The translations under genes were made by a program, and so were the position numbers. DNA of 64,000 nucleotides, taken from the NCBI RefSeq assembly GCF_006345825.1, contig NZ_VCIX01000085.1, forward strand, positions 62,001 through 126,000. Direction: 5' to 3'. Below, one piece after another: positions 7,860-17,507 of the stretch. Position 1 is the first letter of the stretch. Each line of letters opens with the position of its first letter. The notes beneath the pieces were generated by a model. The model saw nothing but the letters and a program-made list of their open reading frames with translations. It searched no databases and was not told where the DNA came from. The DNA is from Paenibacillus paridis (GTDB lineage Bacteria; Bacillota; Bacilli; Paenibacillales; Paenibacillaceae).

Positions 7860-9704
7860 TTAACGTCCGCGTCCACCGCGCGGTTTATTCGATGGGCCGC
7901 TGTTTCGCGTGCTTCCTCCGCGTCCACCGGCTGGTGCACTGCTTCGCCCGCCAGTTGGAGAACCGCTTCGTCCGCCAGCTGAAGAGTTGCCACGCTGTCC
8001 GCCACGACCGCCAGCTTGGGCTTTGCCGCGAACTGCACTTCGTTCGTTGCTCGCTTTGAGATCGTTGCGAGCTGCTTCCCAAGGGCTGTCTACCTTAGAA
8101 TTAGCGCGTCCTGCTGCGTGCTCAGCGCCACGCGGGCTTCCGAAGCTGCTGCGGCTAGATCCACCGCGTGCCGAACTGCCGCGGTTTCCGTCGCGCTCAC
8201 CGTTACGCGAATTATTCTCACGGTTACCAGTACGTTCGCTGCGAGCCGAGCTGCTGCGATTCCCTGTACGCTCTGCGGTACCCTTATCAAAGCGCTCACC
8301 GCGCTTTGCGGCCCAGCCAGAGGTTTCTGTTGCTGCTTCAGAAGAAGCCTCGCTGCGTACGTCTGCTGTTCTTCCTGTACGTTTGCCGGCAGCAGGGCGT
8401 GCTGTTTCGCGCTGGCCTCTGCGGCCTCCGGGTTTAGCACCGCGCTCCGATTGGCCGGAACGGTCGCGTCCGCGTCGTCCGCCTTCGGCTGGCTTGCCGC
8501 TTGCGATGCGGGCACCGCCTTTGCCAGCGGCTCCGCGGCCTTTCTCTGGACGATCGCCAGACTGTGAGCGAACGGAGGTCTCTACGCCTTCGCTGTCGAT
8601 TGCACGACGAGCGAGCTTGGCGTTGATGCTCTGCTCAATAAGAATCAAATGATTTTTGTCATATGGCGTGGCGAGCGTAATCGCAGCGCCATCTTGACCC
8701 GCGCGGCCCGTTCTGCCGATTCGGTGAATGTACAGCTCGCCGTCTTGCGGAACGTCATAATTGTAAACGTGGGTAACGCCTTCCACGTCAAGGCCGCGTG
8801 CCGCAACGTCCGTTGCAACAAGCACTTGGAGCCGTGCATCTCTGAAGCGCTTCATGACCTGCTCACGCTTGGCTTGCGTCAGATCGCCATGCAGCTCATC
8901 GGATTCAATTCCGAGCTCTTGAAGCTCCTTGTTCAGTTTCTTCGCGCGTACTTTCGTCCGGCAGAAGATAACCGCCAAATACGGCTGATGCCGTTCAAGC
9001 AGATGAACAAGCGTCTGCTGCTTGGTTCTGTCTGTCGTTTCGTATACGATTTGCGTAATGCTGTCGAGCGTGACATTCGTGCTCTTAACACGGATATCAA
9101 CAGGCGTTTTCATGTAATCTGCAGCCAGCTTGCGGATGGCATCCGGCATCGTAGCTGAGAAGAGCATTGTTTGGCGAGCCTTGGGCGATTGAGAAATTAT
9201 GCTTTCTACATCGGGCAGGAAACCCATGTGGAGCATTTGATCGGCCTCGTCAAGAACGAGCATCTGTAGTTTGCCTAGGCTAACGGTTTCACGCTTCATA
9301 TGGTCGATTAAGCGACCGGGAGTAGCAACCACGATATGAGGCGACTTTTGCAGCTTGCGAATTTGAGCATCGACATCCTGTCCGCCATAAGCGGCAAGCA
9401 CGCTTACGCCAACGGCAGGAACAAGCTTCTTAAGCTCACTTGTTATTTGAATGGCAAGCTCTCTCGTTGGAGTCAATATAAGAGCTTGTACCTGCTCTTT
9501 TTCTATGTTAATTCGTTGCAAGATAGGCAAAGCAAACGCGATCGTTTTGCCTGTGCCCGTTTGTGCTTGCGCAATGACATCCTGCCCGTTAAGAAGGAGC
9601 GGAATGGCTTGTTTCTGAACCGGAGTCGGTTCGGTAATTCCATCTTGGTGGAGCAAATCGCTTAGCTTGGGGATGATACCCAAAGCGTTGAATGCGTTAG
9701 ACAT
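7860..9704 (-). CDS. DEAD-box RNA helicase with a long RG-rich tail (CshA-like)
   Basis: An ATP-dependent RNA helicase that probably remodels mRNA or ribosome precursors, with roles in cold adaptation known for the family. Q motif (EPTPVQKQAIP), Walker A AQTGTGKT (47-54), DEAD (DEADQM), SAT and HRIGRTGRAG are all present. The core ends near residue 375; the remaining roughly 240 residues are almost entirely Gly, Arg, Ser, Ala and Asn, with many GGR and RGG units, much longer than the tail of B. subtilis CshA. I use ATG 9704, 9 bases after AGAGGA, not the open frame from 9731. The tail DNA is GC-rich and produces long meaningless antisense frames. Confidence 0.9.
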   Translation of the reverse strand: MSNAFNALGIIPKLSDLLHQDGITEPTPVQKQAIPLLLNGQDVIAQAQTGTGKTIAFALPILQRINIEKEQVQALILTPTRELAIQITSELKKLVPAVGVSVLAAYGGQDVDAQIRKLQKSPHIVVATPGRLIDHMKRETVSLGKLQMLVLDEADQMLHMGFLPDVESIISQSPKARQTMLFSATMPDAIRKLAADYMKTPVDIRVKSTNVTLDSITQIVYETTDRTKQQTLVHLLERHQPYLAVIFCRTKVRAKKLNKELQELGIESDELHGDLTQAKREQVMKRFRDARLQVLVATDVAARGLDVEGVTHVYNYDVPQDGELYIHRIGRTGRAGQDGAAITLATPYDKNHLILIEQSINAKLARRAIDSEGVETSVRSQSGDRPEKGRGAAGKGGARIASGKPAEGGRRGRDRSGQSERGAKPGGRRGQRETARPAAGKRTGRTADVRSEASSEAATETSGWAAKRGERFDKGTAERTGNRSSSARSERTGNRENNSRNGERDGNRGSSARGGSSRSSFGSPRGAEHAAGRANSKVDSPWEAARNDLKASNERSAVRGKAQAGGRGGQRGNSSAGGRSGSPTGGRSSAPAGGRGGSTRNSGPSNKPRGGRGR

Positions 9705-9726
9705 TAATACATTTCCTCTTTTCGTA

Positions 9727-9742
9727 AACATCGTTTGATGTT
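9727..9742 (-). other. Short hairpin in the helicase leader
   Basis: AACATC-AAAC-GATGTT on the minus strand forms a 6-bp stem just upstream of the helicase Shine-Dalgarno. It may tune translation; a TATACT (9744-9749, minus) sits next to it. Confidence 0.3.
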
Positions 9743-9830
9743 AAGTATAACAGTTGTCCCTATAATGTGCATCTTTACTTTGCATATGCTATGCTAAAAG
9801 CCAACATTAAGAGCAGCAGAGGAATGATAG

Positions 9831-10028
9831 ATGATGAATGGAACAGAACGCTCCCAGATCAAGGCTGGGCTGGAAGTCGATATCGTATTGAAGCAGGATC
9901 AACGAACAGGCAAGCTGACACGGGGGATCGTCAAGGATATTTTGACCAATTCGCCCAAGCATCCTCACGGCATCAAAGTAAGGCTTGCGGACGGTCAGGT
10001 CGGCAGAGTCAAAAATATTCTGGCTTAA
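9831..10028 (+). CDS. ywbE: YwbE-family protein
   Basis: A 65-residue protein whose core (VDIVLKQDQRTGKLTRG, VKDILTNSPKHPHGIKVRL) is the YwbE/DUF2196 family, small beta-rich proteins of unknown role. GAGG lies 8 bases before ATG 9831; a second ATG follows directly. It is divergent from the helicase gene. Confidence 0.85.
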   Translation: MMNGTERSQIKAGLEVDIVLKQDQRTGKLTRGIVKDILTNSPKHPHGIKVRLADGQVGRVKNILA

Positions 10029-10089
10029 ACAAGCTTCTGATGCACGAGCTTATCCGATTAACACTTGTCAAACGGGAAGGTGAGCTGCA

Positions 10090-10395
10090 ATGGCATTTGG
10101 CATTAAACGAAAAGAGATGGAGGAGTGGAAGTCGGCTGTCGCGCGTGGTGAGATCGCATTTTTGACGCATTACTGGATCGACCCGCGCTTTCCGGATATG
10201 CGGACGGTGACGAAGGTGGGCTGCTCCGATATGGAAAAGCTCTCGCGATGGTGTCTCGACAATGGCCTCAACCCTCGCTATATACATGCCCGCTCCGAAT
10301 TTCCGCATTTTGATCTGCTCGGGCCGAAGCAGCGCGAGGTATTGCGTAAGGCAAACATGCAGGATCAGCTTGAGCGGTTTGGCATGGCTGAATAG
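10090..10395 (+). CDS. Conserved 101-residue protein, YneQ-like
   Basis: The protein starts MAFGIKRKEMEEW and contains FLTHYWIDPRFPDM, TKVGCSDMEKL and a C-terminal EFPHFDLLG. This pattern resembles the uncharacterised Bacillus YneQ, by memory of that family. No signal, membrane span or catalytic motif is evident; conserved His, Trp and Cys residues are spread along it. The Shine-Dalgarno is GGAAGGTGAG about 8 bases ahead. A terminator follows, so it is probably the last gene of a ywbE transcript. Confidence 0.7.
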   Translation: MAFGIKRKEMEEWKSAVARGEIAFLTHYWIDPRFPDMRTVTKVGCSDMEKLSRWCLDNGLNPRYIHARSEFPHFDLLGPKQREVLRKANMQDQLERFGMAE

Positions 10396-10407
10396 GCAAG
10401 AGGCAGC

Positions 10408-10434
10408 GGCTGCTCATGGAGCGGCTATTTTTTT
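10408..10434 (+). terminator. Terminator after the YneQ-like gene
   Basis: GGCTGCTC-ATG-GAGCGGCT, with G-T pairs at its base, is followed by ATTTTTTTG. Confidence 0.65.
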
Positions 10435-10543
10435 GTCCGGGATGGCGGTCGCAAAAAGAAGTGGCTGTCCAAGGAAGTCTTCAGTAAAATAAGAGAATCG
10501 TTGGGAATCGTTTACATCTGATGTGGAGGAGAGGGGAACACCG

Positions 10544-11779
10544 ATGGTTTCAGAAAAGGAACAGCTATTGCAGGAATTTGGGGAATGGACAGCGTTTGTC
10601 GTCGATTTGGCGAGATATGACAAGCGGATTTGGAATCAGAGCATGGGTGTAGGAAAATGGTCGGTTCGCGAGGTGGTCGCGCATATTTTGCGCTGGGACG
10701 ATTATTTCTACGAGGAAGCGATAGCGAAGCTGGGTGCCGGATTGCCGCTTACGGTCAAGCATCTGGATTATGACGAGTTCAATGAGCATGCGAAAGGCTA
10801 CGGTATGAACACCGCAATTGCTGAGCTTTCCAATCAGGCAGTGCGAAGCCGCGAGCGGATCATGAGGGCTATCGCTGCTCTAACCGATGAACAATATGAA
10901 ACAACCTATCAGGATGCGGACGGGCATCCATTTGAAGCAGCTCAATATATGAAGGATTTTATTTGGCATGATCGGCACCATGTGGAACCTATTCGCAAGC
11001 TTATACACGCGCGAATTGAAGAAATGAGCCTGAATGGCTGGCCAGCTCTCCAAACCCTCGTCTATGATGGGTGGCTGCTCCGCTTTAACAAGGGCTATAC
11101 GAAGCGCTCCAACTCGATTCATCCGATCTATGGCCATACGATAGAGCTAAATGAAAAAATCCGTATTTGCGAGGAGCGCTACGAGAAAGCGGGGCTTCGG
11201 ACCACTTTCAAAATAACGCCATTCAGCCAGCCTGCCTCGCTCGATGAGGAGCTTGCAGCACGCGGCTATGCCCTCGTTGACCAAACGGTTGTGCAGACTG
11301 TTCATCTATCCGATGTTCTGTCGCCTGCTCCCGCAGAGATTTGGCTGGAGAGCGATCCGTCGGAGAGCTGGCTCGCAACCCTCTCTGCCTTTAGCGGATT
11401 AACAAGCGAACAGGCGAGCATCACGCGCCAGATGTTGGAGCTATCGCCCCTAAAAGCATGTTTTGCGCTGCTGCATGATAACGGAATCCCGGTCGCCTGC
11501 GGATTTGCCGTCATAGAGGACAATTGGATCGGCATCTATGATCTTGTTACAGATCCGGGCAGCCGCAATAAAGGGCATGGCGAGCAACTGGTGCTCCATT
11601 TGCTAAAGTGGGGCAGAAGCCAGGGAGCGCAAGAAGGCTATCTGTTAGTTGTAAAAAACAATGCGCCAGCAAAAAGGCTATACGAGAAAATCGGCTTTGT
11701 GCCGCAATATGAATACTGGTACCGCATTCGCCAGGACGTGCCCGATGTGAAGAATTCCCGCATGCAACAGGTACGGTAA
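10544..11779 (+). CDS. DinB/ClbS-like domain fused to a GNAT acetyltransferase
   Basis: Residues about 1-165 form a DinB/DfsB-type four-helix domain: KWSVREVVAHILRWDD and FIWHDRHHVEPI supply the His residues that bind metal in this superfamily. Residues about 170-405 form a GNAT N-acetyltransferase of the group beginning with LVYDGWLLRFNKGYTKRSNS; the acetyl-CoA loop is DPGSRNKGHGEQLV and ends with NNAPAKRLYEKIGF. Both usually occur as separate proteins. I chose ATG 10544, with GAGGGG 7 bases ahead, over the frame from GTG 10523. The substrate is unknown; detoxification of a small molecule is one possibility. Confidence 0.8.
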   Translation: MVSEKEQLLQEFGEWTAFVVDLARYDKRIWNQSMGVGKWSVREVVAHILRWDDYFYEEAIAKLGAGLPLTVKHLDYDEFNEHAKGYGMNTAIAELSNQAVRSRERIMRAIAALTDEQYETTYQDADGHPFEAAQYMKDFIWHDRHHVEPIRKLIHARIEEMSLNGWPALQTLVYDGWLLRFNKGYTKRSNSIHPIYGHTIELNEKIRICEERYEKAGLRTTFKITPFSQPASLDEELAARGYALVDQTVVQTVHLSDVLSPAPAEIWLESDPSESWLATLSAFSGLTSEQASITRQMLELSPLKACFALLHDNGIPVACGFAVIEDNWIGIYDLVTDPGSRNKGHGEQLVLHLLKWGRSQGAQEGYLLVVKNNAPAKRLYEKIGFVPQYEYWYRIRQDVPDVKNSRMQQVR

Positions 11780-11830
11780 TGGAATGCTTAACAACATAGA
11801 GTGAACAGCATAAGAAAGAAGGATTACGTT

Positions 11831-13081
11831 GTGAAAATGAACCATGTAAACCAAGCATCAGCCGCCGCTTCAAGACCGCTTGTGATGACGAGCTCTTGGC
11901 TGCTCCTGCTTGGCATCTTGCTTATCGCCGCAAATTTGCGCGCATCGATTACCGCTGTCGGGCCCATTGTGTCCAATATTCAGCAAACATTTGGCTTATC
12001 CAGCACATGGACGGGCATGCTGACCACTTTGCCGCTACTGGCATTTGCGCTGATTTCTCCGCTTGCGCCACGAATGGCTCGTCGGATCAGCATGGAAAAT
12101 ACGCTGTTTGGCGCCATGATCGTTTTGACCGGAGCGATAATAATCCGTTCATTGCCGTCCATAGCGGCATTATTCGTAGGCACCGCTTTGCTAGGCATGG
12201 CGATCGCGATTGCCAACGTGCTTCTGCCTAGCCTGATCAAACGGGATTTTGCATCCAGAGTCGGGCTAATGACCGGCTTGTATTCCGTCGTCATGAATCT
12301 TGGAGCCGCACTCGCTTCAGGCTTCAGCATCCCCATTTCGGAGCAACTTGGCTTCGGCTGGCAGGGGATGCTCGCCTGCTGGGCGCTCCTTGCTCTTATT
12401 TCCAGTGCGGCATGGATCCCGCAAATACGCAAAATGAAAAGAATTAACCAAACAAGCGCGCAGAACGGCTCTAAACGAAAAAGTCTGTTCGGTTCAAAGC
12501 TAGCTTGGCAAGTGTCGCTGTTTATGGGGCTTCAATCCTTTTGCTTCTATGTCAATGTTTCATGGCTCCCTGAAATTTTGCATGACCGGGGCATGAGCCA
12601 TTCCGATGCGGGCTGGATGCTGTCGCTTCTTCAATTCGTCAGTTTGCCGGCAACGTTCCTGATTCCTGTCATAGCCGGACGTCAGGCAAGCCAGAAAGGG
12701 CTGTCTCTTCTCACGGCTCTGCTCATGCTAGTCGGATATATTGGGCTGTATAACGGGCATGCGGCGTTGATACCAGTATGCATGATTTTGCTCGGCATAG
12801 CCGGCGGATCAGGCTTTAGCCTTGCCGTTATGTTTTTTGTGCTTAGGACTGGAAGCGCAGAACAATCGGCACAGCTGTCCGGGATGGCGCAGTCCATTGG
12901 TTATCTGCTTGCGGCGGCAGGCCCGCTGCTGTTTGGTTTCATTCACGACCTTACGGGCAATTGGAATCTTTCGTTAGCCATGTTGATGCTGGTGGTTGTG
13001 GGATTCGCATTGACCGGCTTGGGGGCGGGAGCAAACAGGACTCTCTCTGTCTGGGGAGCTGCCTCTCGCGATAAACGATAA
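11831..13081 (+). CDS. CynX/NimT-family MFS transporter
   Basis: A 416-residue, about 12-span permease. LLIAANLRASITAVGPI, the second-span GMLTTLPLLAFALISP and GLYSVVMNLGAALASG are typical of the CynX/NimT (cyanate/nitroimidazole) group of the major facilitator superfamily; the cargo cannot be inferred. GTG 11831 is 7 bases after GAAGGA, so I prefer it to GTG 11801. It lies 51 bases after the DinB-GNAT gene with no terminator visible between, so the two may be co-transcribed. Confidence 0.85.
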   Translation: MKMNHVNQASAAASRPLVMTSSWLLLLGILLIAANLRASITAVGPIVSNIQQTFGLSSTWTGMLTTLPLLAFALISPLAPRMARRISMENTLFGAMIVLTGAIIIRSLPSIAALFVGTALLGMAIAIANVLLPSLIKRDFASRVGLMTGLYSVVMNLGAALASGFSIPISEQLGFGWQGMLACWALLALISSAAWIPQIRKMKRINQTSAQNGSKRKSLFGSKLAWQVSLFMGLQSFCFYVNVSWLPEILHDRGMSHSDAGWMLSLLQFVSLPATFLIPVIAGRQASQKGLSLLTALLMLVGYIGLYNGHAALIPVCMILLGIAGGSGFSLAVMFFVLRTGSAEQSAQLSGMAQSIGYLLAAAGPLLFGFIHDLTGNWNLSLAMLMLVVVGFALTGLGAGANRTLSVWGAASRDKR

Positions 13082-13210
13082 GTTCAAGCGCAACATTATT
13101 TGGCAAACATTCGTATAAAAGGATGTGCCAGCCATTGACGCTTCTTGCGGCGCCAGGCATCAATCATCACGATCTGGGCATGCTGCCGTTATAAAGAGGG
13201 GGAGTTGAGC

Positions 13211-13612
13211 TTGAAAAAATGGTTAATCGTGATTCTTAGCGTTGCTTCAATTGTTGTAGGAATTTTATATGCAGGCCAAATCGGCTTTAGTTATAGCTTT
13301 CTCGGGGTGGAGTCCGGCTCGGAAAGAAACGCAGTGCGGTACTGGAGCCAGGTTTCTATGGGCCTTGGCTTTATCATGCTGGTAACGCTGCTGCTTCGAC
13401 ATAAGATGAATGCAAGAGTGAATGACGTTATTCTCGTTTTTGGTCTATGTTTATTGTTTATCATTCAGCTTCCCCCCATTTCACTATGGCTGCTTGGCAT
13501 GATTGTCGGCAGCCATGCCGCAATAGGCGGTTTTGCGGTTCATGGCTTGCTAATTGCGCTTCTTGTCAGAATCATCACGTTTGGCCGCAGTAACGAGTCG
13601 TCCGCTGTATAA
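13211..13612 (+). CDS. Four-span membrane protein of unknown function
   Basis: TTG 13211 follows GAGGGGGAG by 6 bases and yields a 133-residue protein starting with a Lys-Lys and a hydrophobic stretch; the frame is open from 13145 but the extra residues look non-coding. Four membrane spans can be drawn: about 4-24, 45-62, 72-90 and 97-117. I recognise no family. It lies between the CynX-type transporter and the leuS leader; the leuS promoter starts 13 bases after its stop. Confidence 0.6.
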   Translation: MKKWLIVILSVASIVVGILYAGQIGFSYSFLGVESGSERNAVRYWSQVSMGLGFIMLVTLLLRHKMNARVNDVILVFGLCLLFIIQLPPISLWLLGMIVGSHAAIGGFAVHGLLIALLVRIITFGRSNESSAV

Positions 13613-13625
13613 GAAGGCGTTTCTC

Positions 13626-13654
13626 TTGACACCGAATGGATCGGTCTTTATAAT
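13626..13654 (+). promoter_or_regulatory. Promoter of the leuS T-box leader
   Basis: Perfect TTGACA (13626-13631) and TATAAT (13649-13654) with 17 bases between them. The start site should be near 13661. Confidence 0.85.
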
Positions 13655-13660
13655 CGAAAC

Positions 13661-13950
13661 TAACCATTTTTATGCATAAGAAGCGTTGAAGAGGAACAGT
13701 AATTTCGTTAGTAAGGCATAGAGAGCCGGCGTTTAAGGGTGCAAGCCGGACCTGCTGCGAAATGAAGCTCGCCTTGGAGCTGCGCAAGATTGCGATTCGA
13801 TGCTGGCATCGATCGTGATACGCGCCGTTTGGCCTGCGATAAAGGCGACAAGTGAGCGATAGGCAAAGCATGCCTGCCGCTAACTAGGGTGGTACCACGG
13901 GAGAACAACCTCTCGTCCCTAGCGATATCCGCTAGGGGCGGGAGGTTTTA
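13661..13950 (+). ncRNA. T-box leader controlling leuS
   Basis: A tRNA-sensing leader RNA. The T-box sequence AGGGTGGTACCACGG is at 13886-13900; its TGGT bulge can pair with an ACCA tRNA end, fitting the A discriminator of tRNA-Leu. Stem I shows GAAGAGGAACAGTAA near the start and AGAGAGCCGG with GGTGCAAGCCGG at its tip. A CTC (Leu) at 13768-13770 is my candidate specifier codon. The competing terminator is the stem from 13909 to 13945 followed by TTTT. Uncharged tRNA-Leu should favour readthrough into leuS. Confidence 0.92.
13909..13949 (+). terminator. T-box regulated terminator
   Basis: The CCTCTCG side pairs with CGGGAGG, enclosing CCCTAGCG/CGCTAGGG, followed by TTTTATGTTTTTTT. The 5' side overlaps the antiterminator region of the leader. 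Confidence 0.85.
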
Positions 13951-14004
13951 TGTTTTTTTGTACGACTAAGCCTATAGCATCTATTTCTAGGAGGAAATCT
14001 ACAC

Positions 14005-16443
14005 ATGAGTCAAGAGCAGCAATTTCACGGCTATAACCCGCTTGTTGTCGAGCCGAAATGGCAGCAATTCTGGGATAACAACAAAACGTTCCAAACGAAG
14101 GAAGAAGCGGGCAAACCTAAGTTTTACGCGCTCGACATGTTTCCGTACCCTTCAGGGGCAGGTCTGCATGTAGGGCATCCTGAGGGTTATACCGCAACGG
14201 ATATCGTATCCCGATACAAAAGAATGAAGGGCTACAATGTGCTTCATCCTATGGGCTGGGATGCCTTTGGATTGCCTGCTGAGCAGCATGCCTTGGATAC
14301 GGGACAGCATCCGCGCGACATTACGTTCAAGAACATCGATAATTTCCGCAGACAAATTAAGTCACTCGGTTTCTCTTATGATTGGGATCGAGAGATCAGC
14401 ACCACAGATCCTGAATATTACAAATGGACACAATGGATTTTTATCCAGCTATACAATAGAGGGCTTGCTTACGTAGCTGAAGTATCCGTGAACTGGTGCG
14501 AGGCACTCGGCACCGTTCTGGCAAATGAAGAAGTCATTAACGGGCTGAGCGAGCGCGGCAACCATCCGGTCGTCCGCAAGCCGATGCGTCAATGGATTTT
14601 GAAAATTACCGAATATGCAGACCGCTTGCTGGATGATCTTGAGGAGCTGGACTGGTCGGAGAGCATCAAGGATATGCAGCGCAACTGGATCGGCAAATCG
14701 AAGGGCGCAGAGGTTACCTTCGAAATCGATGGTCACGATTCCTCGTTGGTCGTATTTACGACTCGTCCGGATACGCTATTCGGCGCAACTTATTGCGTAC
14801 TGGCTCCCGAGCATGAGCTTGTTGCCCAAATCGTCACGGAAGAACAGAAAGCAGCCATTGTTGCCTACCAGGAAGCCGCGGCACGCAAGAGCGATTTGGA
14901 GCGTACGGACCTTGCTAAAGACAAATCGGGCGTTTTCACTGGCGCGTACGCGGTTAATCCGGTTAACGGCGCAAAAACACCAATCTGGATTGCGGATTAC
15001 GTCCTTGCCGGCTACGGAACTGGCGCGATTATGGCCGTACCGGGCCATGATTCCCGTGACTGGGAGTTCGCTAAGCAGTTCGATCTTCCTATCGTAGAGG
15101 TTGTGCAAGGCGGCGATATCACGAAGGAAGCTTATTCAGGAGACGGCAAGCATGTGAATTCCGATTTCCTTGATGGCTTAACGAATGAAGAAGCCATTGC
15201 GAAGATGATCGAGCATTTGGATGCATCAGGCAAAGGCAAAGGCAAAATCACTTACCGTTTGCGCGATTGGCTGTTCAGCCGCCAGCGTTACTGGGGGGAG
15301 CCAATCCCGATCCTTCATCTGGAGGATGGCACGATGAAGACGGTGCCTGAGGATCAATTGCCGCTGCTGCTGCCGGACGTGGATGCAATTACGCCATCGG
15401 GAACAGGCGAGTCTCCGCTTGCCGTCGTTACGGATTGGGTCAATACCATTGATCCTGAGACGGGCATGAAAGCTCGTCGCGAGACGAATACGATGCCGCA
15501 ATGGGCAGGAAGCTGCTGGTATTACCTCCGCTTTATCGATCCAAAGAACAATGAGCAGCTCTGTTCGCCAGAGAAGCAAAAGGAATGGTTGCCCGTTGAC
15601 TTGTACATCGGCGGCGCTGAGCATGCCGTGCTGCATTTGCTGTATGCCCGTTTCTGGCACAAGGTCCTTTACGATATCGGCGTTGTTGATACGAAGGAGC
15701 CGTTCCACAAGCTTGTGAACCAAGGGATGATTCTTGGCAACAATAATGAGAAAATGTCCAAATCACGCGGCAACGTCATCAACCCGGACGATATCGTCAA
15801 TGAATTCGGGGCGGATACGCTTCGGATGTATGAAATGTTCATGGGGCCGCTGGAAGCTACGAAGCCTTGGAATACGAACGGAGTGGAAGGGACATATCGT
15901 TTCCTTAGCCGCGTATGGCGGTTGTTCATCAATGAGGATGGCTCTCTGAGCGCTAAAATCGGAACAGGGGATACAAGCGACGCCTTCAAGCGCACATGGC
16001 ACCGTTCCATCAAGAAAATTACCGAGGATTACGAGGGGCTGCGCTTCAACACGGTGATTAGCCAATTGATGATTTTCGTGAATGAAGCTTACAAAACGGA
16101 AGTGCTTCCGCAAGCAGCCATGGAGCAGTTCGTTCAATTGCTCTCGCCAATCGCTCCGCATATCGCGGAAGAGCTATGGGAGAAGCTGGGCCGTACGGAT
16201 TCGCTTACGTATGCTGCGTTCCCGACATACGAGGAATCCTGGACAGTAGACCAGGAAGTTGAGATCGTTGTTCAAGTGAACGGCAAAATCGCGGACCGCG
16301 TGTCCATCGCAGCGGATATGGATGTCGCTGAAATGGAAAGCCTGGCAAAAGAGCTTGAGAAAGTACAAGAGCTCATTGCAGGCAAAACGATCCGCAAAGT
16401 CATTGCGGTTAAAGGCAAGCTTGTTAACATCGTAGCCAATTAA
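14005..16443 (+). CDS. leuS: Leucyl-tRNA synthetase
   Basis: A class I synthetase that charges tRNA-Leu. HVGH at 55-58 is the HIGH motif; KMSKS at 583-587 is exact. The CP1 editing domain between them includes [15 protein letters not shown] (a threonine-rich editing motif) and [15 protein letters not shown]. At 812 residues it has the usual bacterial length with the anticodon-binding and C-terminal domains present. AGGAGG precedes the ATG. Regulation is by the T-box leader; a terminator follows. Confidence 0.98.
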   Translation: MSQEQQFHGYNPLVVEPKWQQFWDNNKTFQTKEEAGKPKFYALDMFPYPSGAGLHVGHPEGYTATDIVSRYKRMKGYNVLHPMGWDAFGLPAEQHALDTGQHPRDITFKNIDNFRRQIKSLGFSYDWDREISTTDPEYYKWTQWIFIQLYNRGLAYVAEVSVNWCEALGTVLANEEVINGLSERGNHPVVRKPMRQWILKITEYADRLLDDLEELDWSESIKDMQRNWIGKSKGAEVTFEIDGHDSSLVVFTTRPDTLFGATYCVLAPEHELVAQIVTEEQKAAIVAYQEAAARKSDLERTDLAKDKSGVFTGAYAVNPVNGAKTPIWIADYVLAGYGTGAIMAVPGHDSRDWEFAKQFDLPIVEVVQGGDITKEAYSGDGKHVNSDFLDGLTNEEAIAKMIEHLDASGKGKGKITYRLRDWLFSRQRYWGEPIPILHLEDGTMKTVPEDQLPLLLPDVDAITPSGTGESPLAVVTDWVNTIDPETGMKARRETNTMPQWAGSCWYYLRFIDPKNNEQLCSPEKQKEWLPVDLYIGGAEHAVLHLLYARFWHKVLYDIGVVDTKEPFHKLVNQGMILGNNNEKMSKSRGNVINPDDIVNEFGADTLRMYEMFMGPLEATKPWNTNGVEGTYRFLSRVWRLFINEDGSLSAKIGTGDTSDAFKRTWHRSIKKITEDYEGLRFNTVISQLMIFVNEAYKTEVLPQAAMEQFVQLLSPIAPHIAEELWEKLGRTDSLTYAAFPTYEESWTVDQEVEIVVQVNGKIADRVSIAADMDVAEMESLAKELEKVQELIAGKTIRKVIAVKGKLVNIVAN

Positions 16444-16461
16444 ATAAAAGGCACACCGAAG

Positions 16462-16510
16462 AGGTGAGCGGGCATTAGCTGAAGAACAGCTATTGACCGT
16501 TCACCTTTTC
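16462..16510 (+). terminator. Terminator after leuS
   Basis: AGGTGAGCGG (16462-16471) pairs with CCGTTCACCT (16497-16506), with an inner TAGCTG/CAGCTA hairpin, then a T tract. It overlaps the 3' end of the convergent comER gene. Confidence 0.75.
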
Positions 16511-17329
16511 TCCTATAAAAGCAGTGGAAACCTTAACGAGGTCTTCGTTGAATTTGGCGTGGGTCGTCCGGATGAGCTGGTTAAATACGCCATCCGTCTC
16601 CCGTCTAAGCAAATTCAGCGCTTTAGCCGTAATGCCGCCCGGCACAGCTACCCTTGCCTGCACATCGGCTGGGGTCAAACCGCCTTCGGTCAGCAGCAAG
16701 CCGGTTCCGAGCAGCATGGCGCTTGCTACGCGCTCAGCCTCTTCGCGCCCAATGCCGGTTTCCTCCACGGCCGCCTCAATGAACTGCTCGAGCAGGAAGG
16801 AAATGAACGCAGGGCCGCAGCTCGACAGGTCCGATACGATTCGGGTGTAGCCTTCATCTATACGAAGCGGCTCGCTGATATGGGAGAGCAAATCTTCGAG
16901 AAGCTCCTTGTCTTCTGCGTTCATTCTTTCGCCGTAGATGCAAAGGGAAGCACCGCTCCATACATAGTTAGTTATGCTTGGAATGACCTTGGCTATTTTG
17001 CAATCGAGCTCAGCCTCTAAATGGGAGACGAGCACGGGGCTGGTAATGGAGATGACGATTTGGTGTGGCCGAATAACCGACTTCAAATCATCGACCACTT
17101 TTTTGAATTCCAGCGGTTTCACGCACAAGAACAGAATATCGCAGCCGCTAGCCGCTCCGGCATTCGTATATTCGGCTCTCATGCCGGAATAACGGTCGGC
17201 TAAAGCTTGCGCTTTGGCAAAGGTGCGGTTGCTTATGGCAATTTGTGCAGGCGATAAGGCGCCCGATGCAATCAAAGCTTCAATGAGCAGGCTTCCCATT
17301 GTGCCCGTCCCGATAAATCCGACATTCAT
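16490..17329 (-). CDS. comER: ComER, pyrroline-5-carboxylate reductase family
   Basis: The N-terminal NAD(P)-binding fold (VGFIGTGTMGSLL) and C-terminal ProC-type domain (LSSCGPAFISFLLEQF, VAVPGGITAKAL) are intact over 279 residues. I call it ComER rather than ProC because it is divergent from comEA exactly as in B. subtilis. ProC makes proline; ComER's own function is not settled, with reports linking it to sporulation and competence. GGAGGG lies 6 bases before the ATG. Confidence 0.85.
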   Translation of the reverse strand: MNVGFIGTGTMGSLLIEALIASGALSPAQIAISNRTFAKAQALADRYSGMRAEYTNAGAASGCDILFLCVKPLEFKKVVDDLKSVIRPHQIVISITSPVLVSHLEAELDCKIAKVIPSITNYVWSGASLCIYGERMNAEDKELLEDLLSHISEPLRIDEGYTRIVSDLSSCGPAFISFLLEQFIEAAVEETGIGREEAERVASAMLLGTGLLLTEGGLTPADVQARVAVPGGITAKALNLLRRETDGVFNQLIRTTHAKFNEDLVKVSTAFIGEKVNGQ

Positions 17330-17507
17330 GCTGAACCCTCCTATAGGTTTGGCACGCGTAGGGCTTGAGAAGATGGAGCGATCGAAGGTCTACGTGTGCA
17401 AATCCCGAATCAACCTAATCTTATTTGTTTGCTCTCTTACCTTATTCCGTAGGACTTGTTTCATATGTCACTAATTACCAAATTATTTGTCGAGAGGAAG
17501 TGCCCTG

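Noticed and set aside
8016..8567. Second overlapping plus-strand frame of 183 codons opposite the helicase tail
   Set aside because: Same region and same cause; no family signature.
7909..8652. Long plus-strand frame of 247 codons opposite the helicase tail
   Set aside because: It is Pro/Arg/Leu-rich, has no Shine-Dalgarno and mirrors the GC-rich RG-coding repeats on the other strand; it is a compositional shadow.
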